Of a DNA stretch of 64,000 nt, positions 8,802-20,948 are shown in pieces. Both the position numbers and the translations under genes were made by a program. Origin of the DNA: an uncultured Bacteroidota bacterium (GTDB lineage: Bacteria; Bacteroidota; Bacteroidia; Bacteroidales; P3). The first letter of the stretch is position 1. The number at the start of each line of letters is the position of its first letter. The stretch is from NCBI GenBank assembly GCA_902775135.1, contig CACYKY010000011.1:1-64000 (forward strand), read 5' to 3'. The notes beneath the pieces were generated by a model that saw only the letters and a program-made list of their open reading frames with translations, was not told the DNA's origin and searched no databases.

Positions 8802-9245
8802 ATGGCAAAAGAAGTTGCAGGATTGATTAAATTGCAAATCAAAGGCGGTGCTGCCAACCCCGCTCCTCCCGTCGGACCGGCTCTCGGTGCCAAGGGTGTG
8901 AACATCATGGAGTTCTGCAAGCAGTTCAATGCCCGTACACAGGACCAGGCCGGCAAAGTCGTGCCCGTGATTATCACTGTGTATACGGACAAGTCCTTTG
9001 ACTTTGTACTGAAAACTCCTCCTGTTGCTGTCCAGCTGAAAGAGATGTCCAAAGCGCAGAAAGGCTCTGGCGAGCCCAACCGCGTGAAGGTCGCCTCGGT
9101 CACCTGGGAGCAGGTGCGCCAGATTGCCGAAGCCAAAATGCCCGACCTCAACTGCTTCACTGTTGAGAGCGCCATGAGCATGGTGGCCGGTACTGCCCGC
9201 AGCATGGGTATCACCGTTACGGGTGAGAATCCCCTGAAGAAGTAA
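8802..9245 (+). CDS. rplK: 50S ribosomal protein L11
   Basis: L11 (147 aa) binds the GTPase-associated centre of 23S rRNA and is needed for factor-dependent GTPase steps and the stringent response. The N-terminal domain shows the proline-rich [20 protein letters not shown] stretch; the C-terminal RNA-binding domain ends at [10 protein letters not shown]. Full length, starting 36 nt after nusG. Confidence 0.98.
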   Translation: MAKEVAGLIKLQIKGGAANPAPPVGPALGAKGVNIMEFCKQFNARTQDQAGKVVPVIITVYTDKSFDFVLKTPPVAVQLKEMSKAQKGSGEPNRVKVASVTWEQVRQIAEAKMPDLNCFTVESAMSMVAGTARSMGITVTGENPLKK

Positions 9246-9319
9246 AGAAAAAAGATTTAAGAACAGTGGTAGCACCAGTAGCGCAAGCGAACATGCGTTG
9301 ACCACAAAAAAAGACCAAC

Positions 9320-10015
9320 ATGGCAAAACTGACAAAAAAACAGAAAGAAGCTGTCGCCAAATTTGACGGTAGCAAAGTGTATTCGCTCGAAGAGGCTGTC
9401 AGCATTGTGAAGAAAATCACCTTCACGAAGTTCGACTCTTCCGTCGATATCGATGTGCGTCTGGGTGTTGACCCCCGCAAGGCCAACCAGATGGTTCGCG
9501 GCAGCGTGACCCTGCCTCACGGCACGGGTAAGACCGTCCGCGTCCTCGTGCTCTGCACCCCCGACAAGGAGGAAGAGGCCAAAGCCGCCGGTGCCGACTA
9601 CTACGGTCTTGATGAGTATATCACCAAGATTAAGGGTGGTTGGACTGACGTCGATGTCATCATCACCATGCCCAGCTGCATGCCCAAGATTGGTGCTCTT
9701 GGTCGCATCCTCGGTCCCCGTGGCCTGATGCCCAACCCCAAGACCGGCACCGTCACGATGGAAGTCGGCAAGGCTGTCCAGGAAGCCAAGGCCGGTAAGA
9801 TCGACTTCAAGGTCGATAAGTTCGGTATCATCCATACCGCCGTTGCCAAGTGCTCCTTCGACGACCAGAAGATCGTGGAGAACGCCCGCGAGGTTCTGCA
9901 GATGATTATGAAGCTCAAACCCAGCGCCGCTAAAGGCACCTATGTGAAGAGCATCGCTATCAGCAGCACCATGAGCCCCGGCGTGAAAGTCGACACGAAA
10001 GCCGCTACGTTGTAA
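9320..10015 (+). CDS. rplA: 50S ribosomal protein L1
   Basis: L1 (231 aa) forms the mobile stalk near the ribosomal E site and in many bacteria represses its own operon by binding the rplK-rplA mRNA leader. Family signatures seen are [20 protein letters not shown] and the [18 protein letters not shown] segment. The 74-nt gap after rplK could carry a regulatory fold, but none is obvious. Confidence 0.98.
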   Translation: MAKLTKKQKEAVAKFDGSKVYSLEEAVSIVKKITFTKFDSSVDIDVRLGVDPRKANQMVRGSVTLPHGTGKTVRVLVLCTPDKEEEAKAAGADYYGLDEYITKIKGGWTDVDVIITMPSCMPKIGALGRILGPRGLMPNPKTGTVTMEVGKAVQEAKAGKIDFKVDKFGIIHTAVAKCSFDDQKIVENAREVLQMIMKLKPSAAKGTYVKSIAISSTMSPGVKVDTKAATL

Positions 10016-10038
10016 CCTTTTATTAATCAAGAAACATT

Positions 10039-10569
10039 ATGAGAAAAGAACTGAAAGACCAGCATATCGACGCTCTGTGCGAAGAGATCAAGGGTTTTCC
10101 CAATCTCTACATTGCTGACATTGGAGGCCTGAATTCGGTGCAGACCAGCAAACTGCGTCGTGCCGCTTTCCGCAACGAGGTCAAGCTGGAAGTTGTAAAG
10201 AACACTCTTCTCATCAAGGCACTCGAGAAGTCGGGTTTCGACTATTCCGAGCTCTTCCCTGTGATCAAGGGTGAAACCGCCATAATGCTTTCGAACACCA
10301 ACAATGCTCCTGCCAAGCTCATTAAGAGCTTCCGCGCTGCCGAGAAGAACGTTGAAAAACCCATTCTGAAAGGCGCCTATGTCGAGGAGTGCTTCTATAT
10401 TGGCCACGAGCATCTCGATGAACTTGTCAACATCAAGTCTAAGAACGAGCTCATCGCCGATGTGGTTGCCCTGCTGCAGTCGCCCATCAAGAACGTCCTG
10501 TCGCAGGTTCAGTCGGCTGGCAATACCATTACCGGTGTGCTGAAAACTTTGGAGGAGCGCGAGGCCTAA
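10039..10569 (+). CDS. rplJ: 50S ribosomal protein L10
   Basis: L10 (176 aa) anchors L7/L12 dimers to the ribosome. The N-terminal rRNA-binding domain includes [19 protein letters not shown], and the C-terminal helix (about 150-176) is the L7/L12 dock. It starts 23 nt after rplA. In other bacteria the L10-(L7/L12) complex represses this unit at the mRNA level; the leader here was not resolved. Confidence 0.98.
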   Translation: MRKELKDQHIDALCEEIKGFPNLYIADIGGLNSVQTSKLRRAAFRNEVKLEVVKNTLLIKALEKSGFDYSELFPVIKGETAIMLSNTNNAPAKLIKSFRAAEKNVEKPILKGAYVEECFYIGHEHLDELVNIKSKNELIADVVALLQSPIKNVLSQVQSAGNTITGVLKTLEEREA

Positions 10570-10663
10570 CCCTGCGCAAACAAACGGGCTGGCCCCCCAT
10601 AGACAGGGCCAAAGAAAAATAATAAAAAAACAAATTTGTAAAACATTTAAAAACAATAAAGTC

Positions 10664-11047
10664 ATGGCAGACATCAAAGCTATTGCTGAAGAATTGGTTA
10701 ACCTTACCGTTAAAGAAGTTAAAGAACTTGCTGACGTCCTGAAAGAGGAGTACGGCATTGAACCCGCCGCCGCTGCTGTTGCAGTCGCCGCCCCCGCCGC
10801 TGGTGGTGCCGCCGCTGCCGCTGAGGAGAAGACCTCCTTCGACGTGATCCTGAAGGGTGTTCCCGATCAGACCAAGAAACTTGGCGTCGTGAAGGCTGTT
10901 AAGGACATGGCCTCCCTCGGTCTGAAAGAGTCCAAGGAGCTTGTCGACAACGCCCCCAAGCCCGTTAAGGAAGGCATTTCCAAGGACGAGGCTGAGAGCC
11001 TGAAGAAAGCCCTCGAAGAGGCTGGTGCCGAAGTCGAGATCAAGTAA
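10664..11047 (+). CDS. rplL: 50S ribosomal protein L7/L12
   Basis: L7/L12 (127 aa) is the multicopy acidic stalk protein that recruits translation factors. An N-terminal dimerisation domain is joined by an Ala/Pro-rich hinge (about 37-56) to the C-terminal domain with [10 protein letters not shown] and the [13 protein letters not shown] helix. The 94-nt gap after rplJ is A-rich and may allow separate initiation, but no clean promoter element was found. Confidence 0.98.
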   Translation: MADIKAIAEELVNLTVKEVKELADVLKEEYGIEPAAAAVAVAAPAAGGAAAAAEEKTSFDVILKGVPDQTKKLGVVKAVKDMASLGLKESKELVDNAPKPVKEGISKDEAESLKKALEEAGAEVEIK

Positions 11048-11070
11048 GGTAATCCTTTCCTGATACAAAC

Positions 11071-11112
11071 GAGGAATAGGGCCTCCGACCCCAATCGGAG
11101 TGCCTATTCCTT
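11071..11112 (+). terminator. Hairpin between rplL and rpoB (possible attenuator or processing site)
   Basis: GGAATAGG (11073-11080) pairs with CCTATTCC (11103-11110), and inner CTCCGA (11083-11088) with TCGGAG (11095-11100), around a CCCCAA loop. TTGTTG follows, a weak T-rich tail. In E. coli the same interval holds a partial attenuator and an RNase III site that lower rpoBC expression relative to ribosomal proteins; a similar role here is inferred from position and shape. Confidence 0.6.
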
Positions 11113-11210
11113 GTTGCTATGGAATTTGATTCCGAAGTTGCTCACCCCTTGAATGGGTACTCTTCCTTCACTCGCGATCAGTTATAGAACACGATATAAT
11201 TTATAGTCCC

Positions 11211-14200
11211 TTGGCAAAAAAAGACCCCACAGTAGTAAATTTCGCGTCGGTACGAAAATTTGAATACCCGGATTTTCTTGACATCCAGGTTAAGTCTTTC
11301 AAAGATTTCTTCCAGATTGAGACTAACCCTGACAATCGTCTCGACGAAGGCCTGTACAAGGTTTTCAAGGAGAATTTCCCCATCACCGATGCGCGAAACA
11401 ATTTCGAACTCGAATTCTTGGATTATTATATCGATCCTCCCCGCTATTCCATCGAGGAGTGCATCGAGCGCGGCCTGACCTACAGTGTGCCGCTGAAAGC
11501 CAAGATGAAACTGAGTTGCAAAGACCCCGAAAACGAAGATTTCCAGACCCTCGAGCAGCATGTCTATCTGGGCATGATCCCCTATATGACTCCGAAGGGT
11601 ACTTTCGTTATCAATGGCGCTGAGCGCGTCGTGGTCTCCCAGTTGCACCGTTCGCCCGGTGTATTCTTTGGCACCCAGTTCCACTCCAACGGTACGCAGC
11701 TTTATTCTGCGCGTATCATTCCGTTCAAGGGCTCTTGGATGGAGTTCACGACCGATATCAACAACGTCATGTACGCCTATATCGATCGTAAGAAGAAATT
11801 GCCTATCACTACTCTTCTCCGTGCCATCGGTTACGAATCCGACAAGGATATCCTCGATATTTTCGAACTTGCCGAAGAGGTGAAGGTCAGCCGCAACAAC
11901 CTCAAGAAGGTGCTTGGCAAACAGCTTGCTGCCCGTGTGGTGGAGACCTGGACCGAGGATTTCGTCGATGAGGATACCGGCGAGGTGGTCTCTATGGAGC
12001 GTACCGACGTGGTCATCGAGCGCGATGTTGAACTTACTGAGGAAAACATCGAGCAAATCCTCAATCTCGATATCAAGTCCATCCTTATCAAGTCAGAGGA
12101 CAAGGACGGTATCGACTATTCTGTTATTTACAATACCCTGAAGAAGGACACCGCCAACAACGCCAAGGAGGCCTGCGAGTACATCTATCGTCAGCTTCGC
12201 AATGCCGAGCCGCCTGACGAGGAAACCGCCCGCAGCATTATTGAAAAACTCTTCTTCTCGGAGAAACGTTACGATCTGGGCGATGTGGGTCGCTACAGAA
12301 TCAACACCAAACTGAACCTTAGTGTCCCCGACAATGTCCGTGTGCTGACTAAGGAGGACATTACTTCCATTATCAAATATCTGGTCGAACTTATCAACCA
12401 GAAAGCAGAGGTGGACGATATCGACCACCTGTCGAACCGCCGTATCCGCACCGTCGGTGAGCAGCTCTCCAACCAGTTTGGAGTGGGTCTTGCCCGCATG
12501 TCGCGCACGATTCGTGAGCGCATGAATGTGCGTGACAACGAGGTGTTCACTCCCACGGAGCTCATTAATGCCAAGACGCTGTCGTCGGTCATTAACTCGT
12601 TCTTCGGTACCAACCAGTTGAGCCAGTTTATGGACCAGACCAACCCCCTGGCCGAGCTCACTCATAAGCGCCGCATCTCCGCTCTCGGCCCTGGTGGTCT
12701 TTCGCGTGAGCGTGCCGGTTTCGAAGTCCGCGACGTGCACTACACGCACTATGGACGTCTCTGCACCATCGAGACCCCTGAAGGACCGAACATCGGTCTT
12801 ATTTCCTCGCTCTGCGTCTATGCGAAAATTAATGAGCTTGGATTCATCGAGACCCCCTACCAGCGAGTCGTCAACGGTCAGGTGCAGCTCAACGAGCCTC
12901 CCGTCTACCTCTCTGCCGAGGCTGAGGAGAACAAGACCGTGGCGCAGGCCACCACTCCCCAGGACGAGGAAGGCCACATCACTGAGAGCCGTGTCAAGGC
13001 CCGCCGTCAGGCCGACTTCCCCATTGTGTCGCCAGACGAAATCGACCTCATGGACATCGCCTCCAACCAGATTGCTTCTATTGCAGCATCGCTCATTCCT
13101 TTCCTCGAGCACGACGATGCCAACCGTGCACTGATGGGATCGAACATGATGCGTCAGGCTGTGCCTCTGCTCAATCCTGAGATTCCTATCGTTGGAACAG
13201 GTATCGAGGAGGCTGTGGCCCACGATAGCCGCGTGCTGCTCAATGCTGAGGCCGATGGAGTTGTCGAATTTGTCGACTCCACCAAGATTGTTATCCGTCA
13301 CAACCGCACCGAGAAGGAGCGTTTGGTCTCCTTCGACGACGATGTGAAGGAATACCGCCTCACTAAATATCAGCGTACCAACCACTCTACTGCCATCAAC
13401 CTGCGTCCTATTGTCAAGAAGGGCGACAAGGTCAAGAAAGGCCAGGTGCTCTGCGAAGGATATGCCACACAGGGCGGCGAACTAGCCCTCGGCCGCAACA
13501 TGATGGTGGCCTTCATGCCGTGGAAGGGTTACAACTTCGAGGATGCTGTGGTGATTTCCGAGCGCGTTGTGCGCGAGGACATCTTCACCTCGGTCCACGT
13601 TGAAGAGTTTACTCTCGATGTCCGTGAGACCAAGCGTGGTAATGAGGAACTTACTCGTGACATCCCCAATGTCGGCAACGACGCCACCAAGGACCTTGAC
13701 GAGAATGGTATTGTCCGTATTGGCGCCGAAGTCAAAGAAGGTGATATCCTCATAGGCAAGATTACTCCTAAGGGCGAGTCGGATCCTACCCCCGAGGAGA
13801 AACTGCTGCGCGCCATCTTCGGCGACAAGGCCGGCGATGTCAAAGATGCGTCGCTCAAGGTGCCGCCTTCGATGCGTGGTGTTGTCATCGACACTAAACT
13901 TTTTGCCCGTGTCATTCGTGACCGCAAAGCCCGTGCCAAAGAAAAAGAGCTCTTGGCCAAGCCTGAGGAAGAGTATCGTTTCGAGTGCGAGGAACTGAAG
14001 GATAAACTCATCTCCCGACTCCTCATCCTTCTCAACGGCAAGGTCTCCAACGGTGTCTATACCAACCACCGCGAAGAACTCATTCCCAAGAAGGTTAAGT
14101 TCAGCGCCAAGACGCTCAAGACCATTGACTACACCGAGGTGAGTCCCAATAAGTGGACTACTGACAAGGAGACCAACGCTCTTATCAAAGAGTTGCTTAA

Positions 14201-15014
14201 CAACTATAATATCAAATACCGCGAGATTTCCGGTCGCTTTACCCGCAGCAAGTTCTCCATCACTGTCGGCGACGACCTTCCTAGCGGCATTGTCCAGATG
14301 GCCAAAGTCTACATCGCTATGAAGCGCAAACTGCGCATCGGTGACAAGATGGCAGGTCGTCATGGTAATAAAGGTATTGTCTCGAAGATTGTCCGTGCCG
14401 AGGATATGCCGTTCCTCGCTGATGGTACCCCTGTTGACATTGTCTTGAATCCTCTGGGTGTGCCTTCGCGTATGAACTTGGGTCAGATTTACGAAACCGT
14501 CCTTGGTTGGGCAGGCAAGAAACTCAATAAGCGTTTCAAGACCCCCATCTTCGATGGTGCCACCCTTGAACAAATCAACGGTTACATGCGTGAGGCTGGC
14601 CTTCCTGAGAATGGTCGCACCTACCTCTACGACGGCGAAACCGGCGATCGTTTCGACCAGCCCGCTACAGTGGGTTATATCTATTACCTCAAGCTGCATC
14701 ACATGATTGACGACAAGATGCATGCTCGTTCCATCGGACCCTATTCCCTCATCACCCAGCAACCCCTTGGCGGTAAGGCCAATTTCGGCGGTCAGCGTTT
14801 CGGTGAGATGGAGGTCTGGGCACTCGAAGCCTATGGCGCATCGCATGTGCTGCAGGAGGTGCTCACCGTCAAGTCCGACGACGTCATGGGCCGCGCCAAG
14901 GCCTACGAGTCCATCGTCAAGGGCGACAACATGCCGGTTCCGGGTATTCCCGAATCGTTCAACGTCCTTGTCCACGAGCTCCGTGGTCTCGGTTTGGAGG
15001 TAACGTTTGATTAA
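11211..15014 (+). CDS. rpoB: DNA-directed RNA polymerase subunit beta
   Basis: The 1267-residue beta subunit of RNA polymerase. The rifampicin-pocket segment around [19 protein letters not shown] is intact and lacks obvious resistance changes; [15 protein letters not shown] and the [21 protein letters not shown]-terminus are present. The start is taken as TTG at 11211 ([14 protein letters not shown]), because no ATG or GTG occurs in frame between the rplL hairpin and the conserved [13 protein letters not shown] segment. A TTG start on such a gene is uncommon and could tune its level. It lies 163 nt after rplL and 21 nt before rpoC. Confidence 0.98.
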   Translation: MAKKDPTVVNFASVRKFEYPDFLDIQVKSFKDFFQIETNPDNRLDEGLYKVFKENFPITDARNNFELEFLDYYIDPPRYSIEECIERGLTYSVPLKAKMKLSCKDPENEDFQTLEQHVYLGMIPYMTPKGTFVINGAERVVVSQLHRSPGVFFGTQFHSNGTQLYSARIIPFKGSWMEFTTDINNVMYAYIDRKKKLPITTLLRAIGYESDKDILDIFELAEEVKVSRNNLKKVLGKQLAARVVETWTEDFVDEDTGEVVSMERTDVVIERDVELTEENIEQILNLDIKSILIKSEDKDGIDYSVIYNTLKKDTANNAKEACEYIYRQLRNAEPPDEETARSIIEKLFFSEKRYDLGDVGRYRINTKLNLSVPDNVRVLTKEDITSIIKYLVELINQKAEVDDIDHLSNRRIRTVGEQLSNQFGVGLARMSRTIRERMNVRDNEVFTPTELINAKTLSSVINSFFGTNQLSQFMDQTNPLAELTHKRRISALGPGGLSRERAGFEVRDVHYTHYGRLCTIETPEGPNIGLISSLCVYAKINELGFIETPYQRVVNGQVQLNEPPVYLSAEAEENKTVAQATTPQDEEGHITESRVKARRQADFPIVSPDEIDLMDIASNQIASIAASLIPFLEHDDANRALMGSNMMRQAVPLLNPEIPIVGTGIEEAVAHDSRVLLNAEADGVVEFVDSTKIVIRHNRTEKERLVSFDDDVKEYRLTKYQRTNHSTAINLRPIVKKGDKVKKGQVLCEGYATQGGELALGRNMMVAFMPWKGYNFEDAVVISERVVREDIFTSVHVEEFTLDVRETKRGNEELTRDIPNVGNDATKDLDENGIVRIGAEVKEGDILIGKITPKGESDPTPEEKLLRAIFGDKAGDVKDASLKVPPSMRGVVIDTKLFARVIRDRKARAKEKELLAKPEEEYRFECEELKDKLISRLLILLNGKVSNGVYTNHREELIPKKVKFSAKTLKTIDYTEVSPNKWTTDKETNALIKELLNNYNIKYREISGRFTRSKFSITVGDDLPSGIVQMAKVYIAMKRKLRIGDKMAGRHGNKGIVSKIVRAEDMPFLADGTPVDIVLNPLGVPSRMNLGQIYETVLGWAGKKLNKRFKTPIFDGATLEQINGYMREAGLPENGRTYLYDGETGDRFDQPATVGYIYYLKLHHMIDDKMHARSIGPYSLITQQPLGGKANFGGQRFGEMEVWALEAYGASHVLQEVLTVKSDDVMGRAKAYESIVKGDNMPVPGIPESFNVLVHELRGLGLEVTFD

Positions 15015-15035
15015 TTAAAGCAGAAAGAAAGAACA

Positions 15036-18000
15036 ATGGCTTTTAAACAAGAATCTCAGGTTAAGAACGATTTCAACTCGATCACCATCAGTCTTGCGTC
15101 GCCCGAGTCCATCAAGCGTCGCTCCTATGGCGAGGTGACCAAGCCTGAAACCATAAACTATCGCACCTACAAGCCCGAACGTGATGGCTTGTTCTGCGAG
15201 CGTATCTTCGGCCCCACGCGCGACTGGGAGTGCCACTGTGGCAAATATAAACGTATCCGCTACAAGGGTATTGTCTGCGACCGTTGCGGTGTTGAAGTTA
15301 CCGAGAAGAAGGTCCGCCGTGAGCGTATGGGTCACATCGAACTTGTGGTCCCCATTGCCCACATTTGGTTCTTCCGCTCCCTGCCCAACAAGATTGGTAC
15401 ACTCCTCAACATCCCTTCCAAGAAACTCGACCAGGTCATCTATTACGAAAAATACATCGTCTTGCAGCCCGGCAAGGCCGTCCTCAATGAGATGCCTGTG
15501 CAGCGCCTCGACCTGCTCACCGAAGAGGAGTACTACTATATTAAGGATTCTCTGCCCGAAGGCAATGACCAACTTTCCGACGATGATCCCGACAAATTCA
15601 TCGCTGGTATGGGTGCCGAGGCTCTTTACAAGCTCCTTTGCAATCTCGACCTCGATAAGCTCTCCTATGAGCTCCGTGCCAAAGCTTCGCGTGAAACCGC
15701 CGTTGCCCGTAAGCAGGAAGCCCTGAAGCGCCTGAATGTCATTGAATCCTTCCGCGAGTCGCAGCGTGCCATGCATGCACGTGGAATGGACAATCGTCCC
15801 GAGTGGATGATCATGAACATCATTCCAGTCATTCCTCCCGACCTGCGTCCTCTCGTCCCCCTGGATGGTGGTCGTTTTGCCACTTCCGACATCAACGAGC
15901 TCTATCGTCGAGTCATCATCCGCAACAACCGCCTGAAACGCCTTGTCGAAATCAAGGCCCCCGAGGTCATCATGCGCAATGAGAAGCGCATGCTTCAGGA
16001 GTCTGTCGATTCTCTCTTCGACAATAGCCGCAAGGTCTCCAGTGTCAAGTCCGACTCCAACCGCGCCCTCAAGTCGCTCTCCGATGCCCTCAAGGGCAAG
16101 CAGGGTCGCTTCCGTCAGAATCTGCTCGGTAAGCGTGTCGACTATTCTGGCCGTTCGGTCATTGTGGTTGGCCCCGAGTTGAGAATGCACGAGTGCGGTC
16201 TGCCCAAGGATATGGCAGCCGAGCTCTTCAAACCGTATGTCATCCGTAAACTCCTCGAGCGCGGTTTGGTGAAGACTGTCAAGTCGGCCAAGCGCATCGT
16301 CGACCGCAAGGAGCCTGTCGTATGGGAAATCCTTGAAAACATCCTGAAGGGCCATCCCATCCTGCTGAACCGTGCTCCTACGCTGCACCGTCTCGGCATC
16401 CAGGCCTTCCAACCTCGCCTCGTCGAGGGCAAGGCCATCCGCCTCCACCCTCTGGTGTGTACCGGATTCAACGCTGACTTCGATGGTGACCAGATGGCAG
16501 TTCACGTTCCCATGGGTAATGCTGCTATCCTCGAGGCTCAGTTGCTGATGCTGTCCACCCACAACATCCTCAACCCCGCTAATGGTGCACCTATCACTGT
16601 TCCTTCGCAGGACATGGTGCTCGGTCTGTACTATATGACCAAGCCCCGCCGTACCACTGCCGACGAGGTTGTCAAGGGCGAGGGTCAGCGCTTCTACTCC
16701 GCCGAAGAGGTTATCATTGCTTACAATGAGAAACGTGTTGACCTCAATGCCTGCATCTCCGTGCAGCTCGACGAGGACCATCGTTTCGACGAATATTCCT
16801 ATGTGAAGACCGACCGCACCTTTATGGAGGTCATCAAGGACAAGAAAGGCAATGTGCTCACCGACATCGACTGCAGCACTCCCGCCGAAACTGCCCTTCA
16901 CAGTCGCACCGAGTTCGAAATCAAGCGCGACATTGACGGTAACCCCATTGTTGATGCCAAAGGCCACTACATCAAGACCAATCGTCTTCGCACTACCGTT
17001 GGCCGTGTCATCTTCAACCAGGTTGTCCCCAGCCAGTATGGCTTCATCAACCAGGTGATGGGCAAAAAATCTTTGCGCGATATCATTGGCGACATTTTCA
17101 CCGAGTGTGGCAATGCCGTTACCGCTACCTTCCTCGACGACATCAAGAACATGGGCTACCGTCAGGCATTCCGTGGCGGTCTCTCCTTCAACTTGGGCGA
17201 CGTTATCATCCCCGCCGAGAAGGAACAGCTCATCGAGAAAGCCAACGAAGAGGTCGAAGAGGTTATGGCTCAGTATGCCATGGGTCTTATCACCAACAAC
17301 GAGCGCTACAACCACGTTATCGATATCTGGACCAACACCAACAACCAGCTCACCGAGACTCTCATGAAGCAGCTTAAGGCTGACAATCAGGGATTCAACC
17401 CCATCTTTATGATGTACGATTCCGGTGCTCGTGGTAGTAAGGAGCAGATTCGTCAGCTCTCCGGCATGCGTGGCCTGATGGCCAAGCCGCAGAAGGCTGG
17501 TGCTTCTGGCAACGAGATTATCGAGAACCCTATTATCTCCAACTTCAAGGAAGGCCTCTCGGTGCTCGAGTACTTCATCTCTACCCACGGTGCCCGTAAG
17601 GGTCTTGCCGATACCGCTCTGAAGACGGCTGACGCTGGTTACCTGACCCGTCGTTTGGTCGACGTGGCCCACGATGTGATTATCAATGAGGAAGACTGCG
17701 GAACCCTCCGCGGCCTGCCCACCACCGCTCTCAAGAAGGGCGAGGATATTGTCCAGAGCCTTGGCGAGAAAATTCTTGGTCGTACCTCGGTCCACGACAT
17801 CTACCATCCCCAGACTGGTGAACTCATTGCCCATGCCGGTGAAGAACTCACAGAGGAAATCTGCAAGAAGATTGAAAACTCGCCCATTGAGGAAGTCGAG
17901 ATTCGTTCGGTTCTCACATGCGAGTCCAAGCACGGCGTCTGCGCCAAGTGCTACGGCCGCAACCTAGCCACCGGCAAGATGGTCCAGAAGGGTGAGGCCG

Positions 18001-19511
18001 TCGGCGTTATCGCAGCCCAGGCTATCGGTGAGCCCGGTACGCAGCTTACGCTTCGTACCTTCCACGTTGGTGGTGTCGCTGGTGGCAACATTGGTACCGC
18101 CTCCAGCCTCCAGGCTAAGTATGAAGGCCGTCTTGTCATCGACGAGCTCCGCTCCATCCCCTACACCGACAACGAAGGTGGCTCCTATCATATCGTTATG
18201 GGCCGAAGCGCTGAAATGCGCATCGTCGATCCCAAGACCGAGATTACGCTCTTCTCGTCGCTCCTGCCTTATGGTGCTAAACTCTACAAAGCCGCTGGCG
18301 ACATGCTTCAGAAGGGCGACGTCGTGGCCGAATGGGATCCTTACAACGCTGTCATCATCTCCGATGTGGCTGGTAAGGTCTCCTTCGAGAATGTCATCGA
18401 GAATGTCACTTACCGTGTCGAAAGTGATGCCCAGACTGGCCTCCAGGACAAGGTTGTTATCGAGAGCCGTCAGCGCACCAAGAATCCTACCCTCAACATC
18501 GTCGACTCCGAGGGCAACATCCTCAAGGTTTACGACCTTCCTGTCGGTGCCCACATTGGTGTCGAGCAGGGTCAGGACCTCAAGGCTGGCGACATCATGG
18601 TCAAGATTCCGCGTTCCTTCGGCAAGGCTGGCGATATCACGGGCGGTCTGCCCCGCGTCACAGAGCTCTTCGAGGCCCGCAACCCATCCGATCCCGCCAT
18701 CGTGGCCGAGGTCGACGGTATTGTCTCCATCGCCAAGAAACTCAAACGCGGCAACCGCGAGGTGACCATCACTTCCAAGACTGGCGAGCAGCGCTCCTAC
18801 CTCATCCCCACCTCCAAGCAAATTCTGGCTCAGGACAGCGACTATGTCAAGGCCGGTACCCCGCTCTCCGATGGTGCCATCACCCCCAGCGACATCCTCG
18901 CCATCAAGGGACCCATGAAGGTTCAGGAATACATTGTCAACGAGGTGCAGGAGGTCTATCGTCTGCAGGGTGTGAAGATCAACGACAAACACTTCGAGGT
19001 CATTGTGCGTCAGATGATGCGCAAGGTCGAAATCGAAGATCCGGGCGATACCCGCTTCCTCGAAGGCGACTTGGTCAACAAACTTGACTTCAACGATGTC
19101 AACGACAATATCTTCGGCATGAAGGTTGTTGAGGATGCTGGCGACAGCGAGAATCTCTCTAATGGTCAGATTATCTCCGCTCGCGAACTCCGTGACGAGA
19201 ACTCCGCTCTGCGCCGTCAGGACAAGCGCCTTGTTACTGTGCGCGATGCCCGCCCGGCCACCTGCAAGCAGGTCCTTCAGGGTATCACCCGTGCGTCGTT
19301 GCAGACCAAGTCCTTCATCTCTGCCGCCTCCTTCCAGGAGACAACGAAGGTGCTCACAGAGGCCGCCATCAACGCCAAGCGCGACACTCTCGTCGGCATG
19401 AAAGAGAACGTCATCGTCGGACATCTCATCCCCGCCGGTACTGGTCTCCGTGAATACCAAGATCTCGTTGTCGGCAACGCCGCTGCTATGGCTTCGGCCA
19501 AGCAAAACTAA
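15036..19511 (+). CDS. rpoC: DNA-directed RNA polymerase subunit beta'
   Basis: The 1491-residue beta' subunit, the catalytic half of RNA polymerase. The N-terminal zinc site ([20 protein letters not shown]), the active-site motif NADFDGD with the three Mg-binding Asp at 481, 483 and 485, the trigger-loop region with [20 protein letters not shown], and the second zinc cluster ([13 protein letters not shown]) are all present. The length is normal for Bacteroidota. It ends the operon and is followed by a strong terminator. Confidence 0.99.
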   Translation: MAFKQESQVKNDFNSITISLASPESIKRRSYGEVTKPETINYRTYKPERDGLFCERIFGPTRDWECHCGKYKRIRYKGIVCDRCGVEVTEKKVRRERMGHIELVVPIAHIWFFRSLPNKIGTLLNIPSKKLDQVIYYEKYIVLQPGKAVLNEMPVQRLDLLTEEEYYYIKDSLPEGNDQLSDDDPDKFIAGMGAEALYKLLCNLDLDKLSYELRAKASRETAVARKQEALKRLNVIESFRESQRAMHARGMDNRPEWMIMNIIPVIPPDLRPLVPLDGGRFATSDINELYRRVIIRNNRLKRLVEIKAPEVIMRNEKRMLQESVDSLFDNSRKVSSVKSDSNRALKSLSDALKGKQGRFRQNLLGKRVDYSGRSVIVVGPELRMHECGLPKDMAAELFKPYVIRKLLERGLVKTVKSAKRIVDRKEPVVWEILENILKGHPILLNRAPTLHRLGIQAFQPRLVEGKAIRLHPLVCTGFNADFDGDQMAVHVPMGNAAILEAQLLMLSTHNILNPANGAPITVPSQDMVLGLYYMTKPRRTTADEVVKGEGQRFYSAEEVIIAYNEKRVDLNACISVQLDEDHRFDEYSYVKTDRTFMEVIKDKKGNVLTDIDCSTPAETALHSRTEFEIKRDIDGNPIVDAKGHYIKTNRLRTTVGRVIFNQVVPSQYGFINQVMGKKSLRDIIGDIFTECGNAVTATFLDDIKNMGYRQAFRGGLSFNLGDVIIPAEKEQLIEKANEEVEEVMAQYAMGLITNNERYNHVIDIWTNTNNQLTETLMKQLKADNQGFNPIFMMYDSGARGSKEQIRQLSGMRGLMAKPQKAGASGNEIIENPIISNFKEGLSVLEYFISTHGARKGLADTALKTADAGYLTRRLVDVAHDVIINEEDCGTLRGLPTTALKKGEDIVQSLGEKILGRTSVHDIYHPQTGELIAHAGEELTEEICKKIENSPIEEVEIRSVLTCESKHGVCAKCYGRNLATGKMVQKGEAVGVIAAQAIGEPGTQLTLRTFHVGGVAGGNIGTASSLQAKYEGRLVIDELRSIPYTDNEGGSYHIVMGRSAEMRIVDPKTEITLFSSLLPYGAKLYKAAGDMLQKGDVVAEWDPYNAVIISDVAGKVSFENVIENVTYRVESDAQTGLQDKVVIESRQRTKNPTLNIVDSEGNILKVYDLPVGAHIGVEQGQDLKAGDIMVKIPRSFGKAGDITGGLPRVTELFEARNPSDPAIVAEVDGIVSIAKKLKRGNREVTITSKTGEQRSYLIPTSKQILAQDSDYVKAGTPLSDGAITPSDILAIKGPMKVQEYIVNEVQEVYRLQGVKINDKHFEVIVRQMMRKVEIEDPGDTRFLEGDLVNKLDFNDVNDNIFGMKVVEDAGDSENLSNGQIISARELRDENSALRRQDKRLVTVRDARPATCKQVLQGITRASLQTKSFISAASFQETTKVLTEAAINAKRDTLVGMKENVIVGHLIPAGTGLREYQDLVVGNAAAMASAKQN

Positions 19512-19541
19512 TCGGCGCGCAATGATTAACAAGTTCACTTA

Positions 19542-19578
19542 TACCGGGTCATCGACTTCGATGGCCCGGTATTTTTTT
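19542..19578 (+). terminator. rpoC terminator
   Basis: TACCGGGTCATCG (19542-19554) pairs with CGATGGCCCGGTA (19559-19571) with one T-G pair and an ACTT loop, then seven T. The 3' arm of this stem contains the most likely ATG of the next gene. Confidence 0.9.
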
Positions 19579-20484
19579 CCCCCCGTCAAGGCCATTGTTC
19601 TCATGATACTCCTCCTGCTATGCCCTGTGGCATCCATGGCTCAGGACTATGACCAGGAAACGGTCTTCTACGACAACCCCTTGGCGTCCCACATCGCCTA
19701 CTTGCCCGACCAGCTCTCCGGAACATCCACGCTCTTTTTCCTCGACGGAATCCTGTGGACTTGTAACGACCACGGTCCCCTTGTCCTCTATGCCCTCGAC
19801 ACGCTTGTGGGAGCCGTAGACACCTCACTCGACCTCGGCGTCAAGGTCTATGACCTCGAGGCGGTGTCTTTCGACGGCGACTACATCTACTTTGGCGACT
19901 TTGGCGATAACAACGGAACGCGCTCCGACCTGCGCATTCTCCGCCTCTCAAGGGATGCCTTCCTCAGCGGGGCCTACCGTTTCGACACCATCCGTTTCAG
20001 CTATCCCGACCGCACCAAGACCATGTCGCGCAACTTCGACTGCGAGGCCTTCGTGGCCACAGACGACAGTCTCTACCTTTTCACCAAACAGTGGCTCTCC
20101 CATCGCTCCGTATGCTATGCGCTTCCCAAACAACCGGGCGACTATGTCGCCGAGCGACGCTTCACGCTCCACACCGACGGTCTCGTCACGGATGCATGCT
20201 TTCTGCATGAAAATCGTACCCTGGTACTCATTGGCTATTCATTGGTTGTCAAACCCTTTGTCTTTTTTATCGACCACTTCGACGGTGCACGGTTTGACCA
20301 GGGACGCCACCGCCGAGTGTCGCTGGCCAATGCCTTCGGCAACCAGATGGAAGGCATCGCCACACTTGACGGTATCCATTTTTTCATCACCCGAGAAACC
20401 CTCTCGCTGCGGGTCCATACCCGCCGTGCCTCCCTTTCCCGTCTCGATCTCTCCGGCATGCCCGAGGAATCCAATGTCCGGTGA
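19561..20484 (+). CDS. Secreted beta-propeller-like protein of unknown function
   Basis: About 307 residues with a signal peptide (MARYFFPPVKAIVLMILLLL, cleaved after SMA). The mature part has propeller-like strands (YDLEAVSFDGDYIYFGDFGD, FDCEAFVATDDSLYLFTKQW, NQMEGIATLDGIHFFITRE) resembling Bacteroidota proteins that compare expected and observed values along a six-bladed fold; the function is unknown. The ATG at 19561 gives a signal peptide with basic residues but lies inside the rpoC terminator stem. Alternatives are ATG 19522 (13 extra residues) and ATG 19603 (no basic residue before the hydrophobic core). No own promoter was found, so expression by read-through is possible. Confidence 0.75.
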   Translation: MARYFFPPVKAIVLMILLLLCPVASMAQDYDQETVFYDNPLASHIAYLPDQLSGTSTLFFLDGILWTCNDHGPLVLYALDTLVGAVDTSLDLGVKVYDLEAVSFDGDYIYFGDFGDNNGTRSDLRILRLSRDAFLSGAYRFDTIRFSYPDRTKTMSRNFDCEAFVATDDSLYLFTKQWLSHRSVCYALPKQPGDYVAERRFTLHTDGLVTDACFLHENRTLVLIGYSLVVKPFVFFIDHFDGARFDQGRHRRVSLANAFGNQMEGIATLDGIHFFITRETLSLRVHTRRASLSRLDLSGMPEESNVR

Positions 20485-20639
20485 CCCGACAATCCACTTG
20501 GTTTCGAATCGGGGCCGGATGGGAAGTATATGTTATGGGACATATTTGACGGGTGTATGGCTAGGGGTGAAACTTTTATTGGTTGCCCAGCATACTAAAA
20601 TGTTTTTTTGTCCGTTATCAAAGAAAAACACGAATCATT

Positions 20640-20948
20640 ATGGCAAATAATCCCAAAGAACAGAACAACCTCAAGTTGAATATCAATCCCGAAGTGGCCA
20701 ATGGCACCTATTCTAACCTCGTTGTTATTAGCCACAATCCTAGCGAGATTGTCCTTGATTTCGCCCAAATGTTTCCCGGCATCGAAGGCGCCACGGTGCG
20801 TCAGCGCATCATCATGAACCCCATTCATGCCAAACGTCTGCTTGCCGCATTGAACGATAACCTGAAGAAGTTCGAGCAGCAGTTTGGCCCCATCGTCGAG
20901 CCCCGTGCTGACGGCACAGTGCCCTACGACATTCTTGGCAAGGCATGA
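20640..20948 (+). CDS. DUF3467 family protein
   Basis: A 102-residue cytoplasmic protein of the DUF3467 family, common in Bacteroidota and of unknown function. Features seen are an N-terminal NLKLNINPEVANGTYSNLVV strand segment, then SEIVLDFAQMFPG and a C-terminal helix (AKRLLAALNDNLKKFEQQFG). The ATG at 20640 is preferred over an in-frame ATG 19 codons upstream because the family begins here. Its stop overlaps the start of the next gene by ATGA, suggesting translational coupling. Confidence 0.88.
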   Translation: MANNPKEQNNLKLNINPEVANGTYSNLVVISHNPSEIVLDFAQMFPGIEGATVRQRIIMNPIHAKRLLAALNDNLKKFEQQFGPIVEPRADGTVPYDILGKA

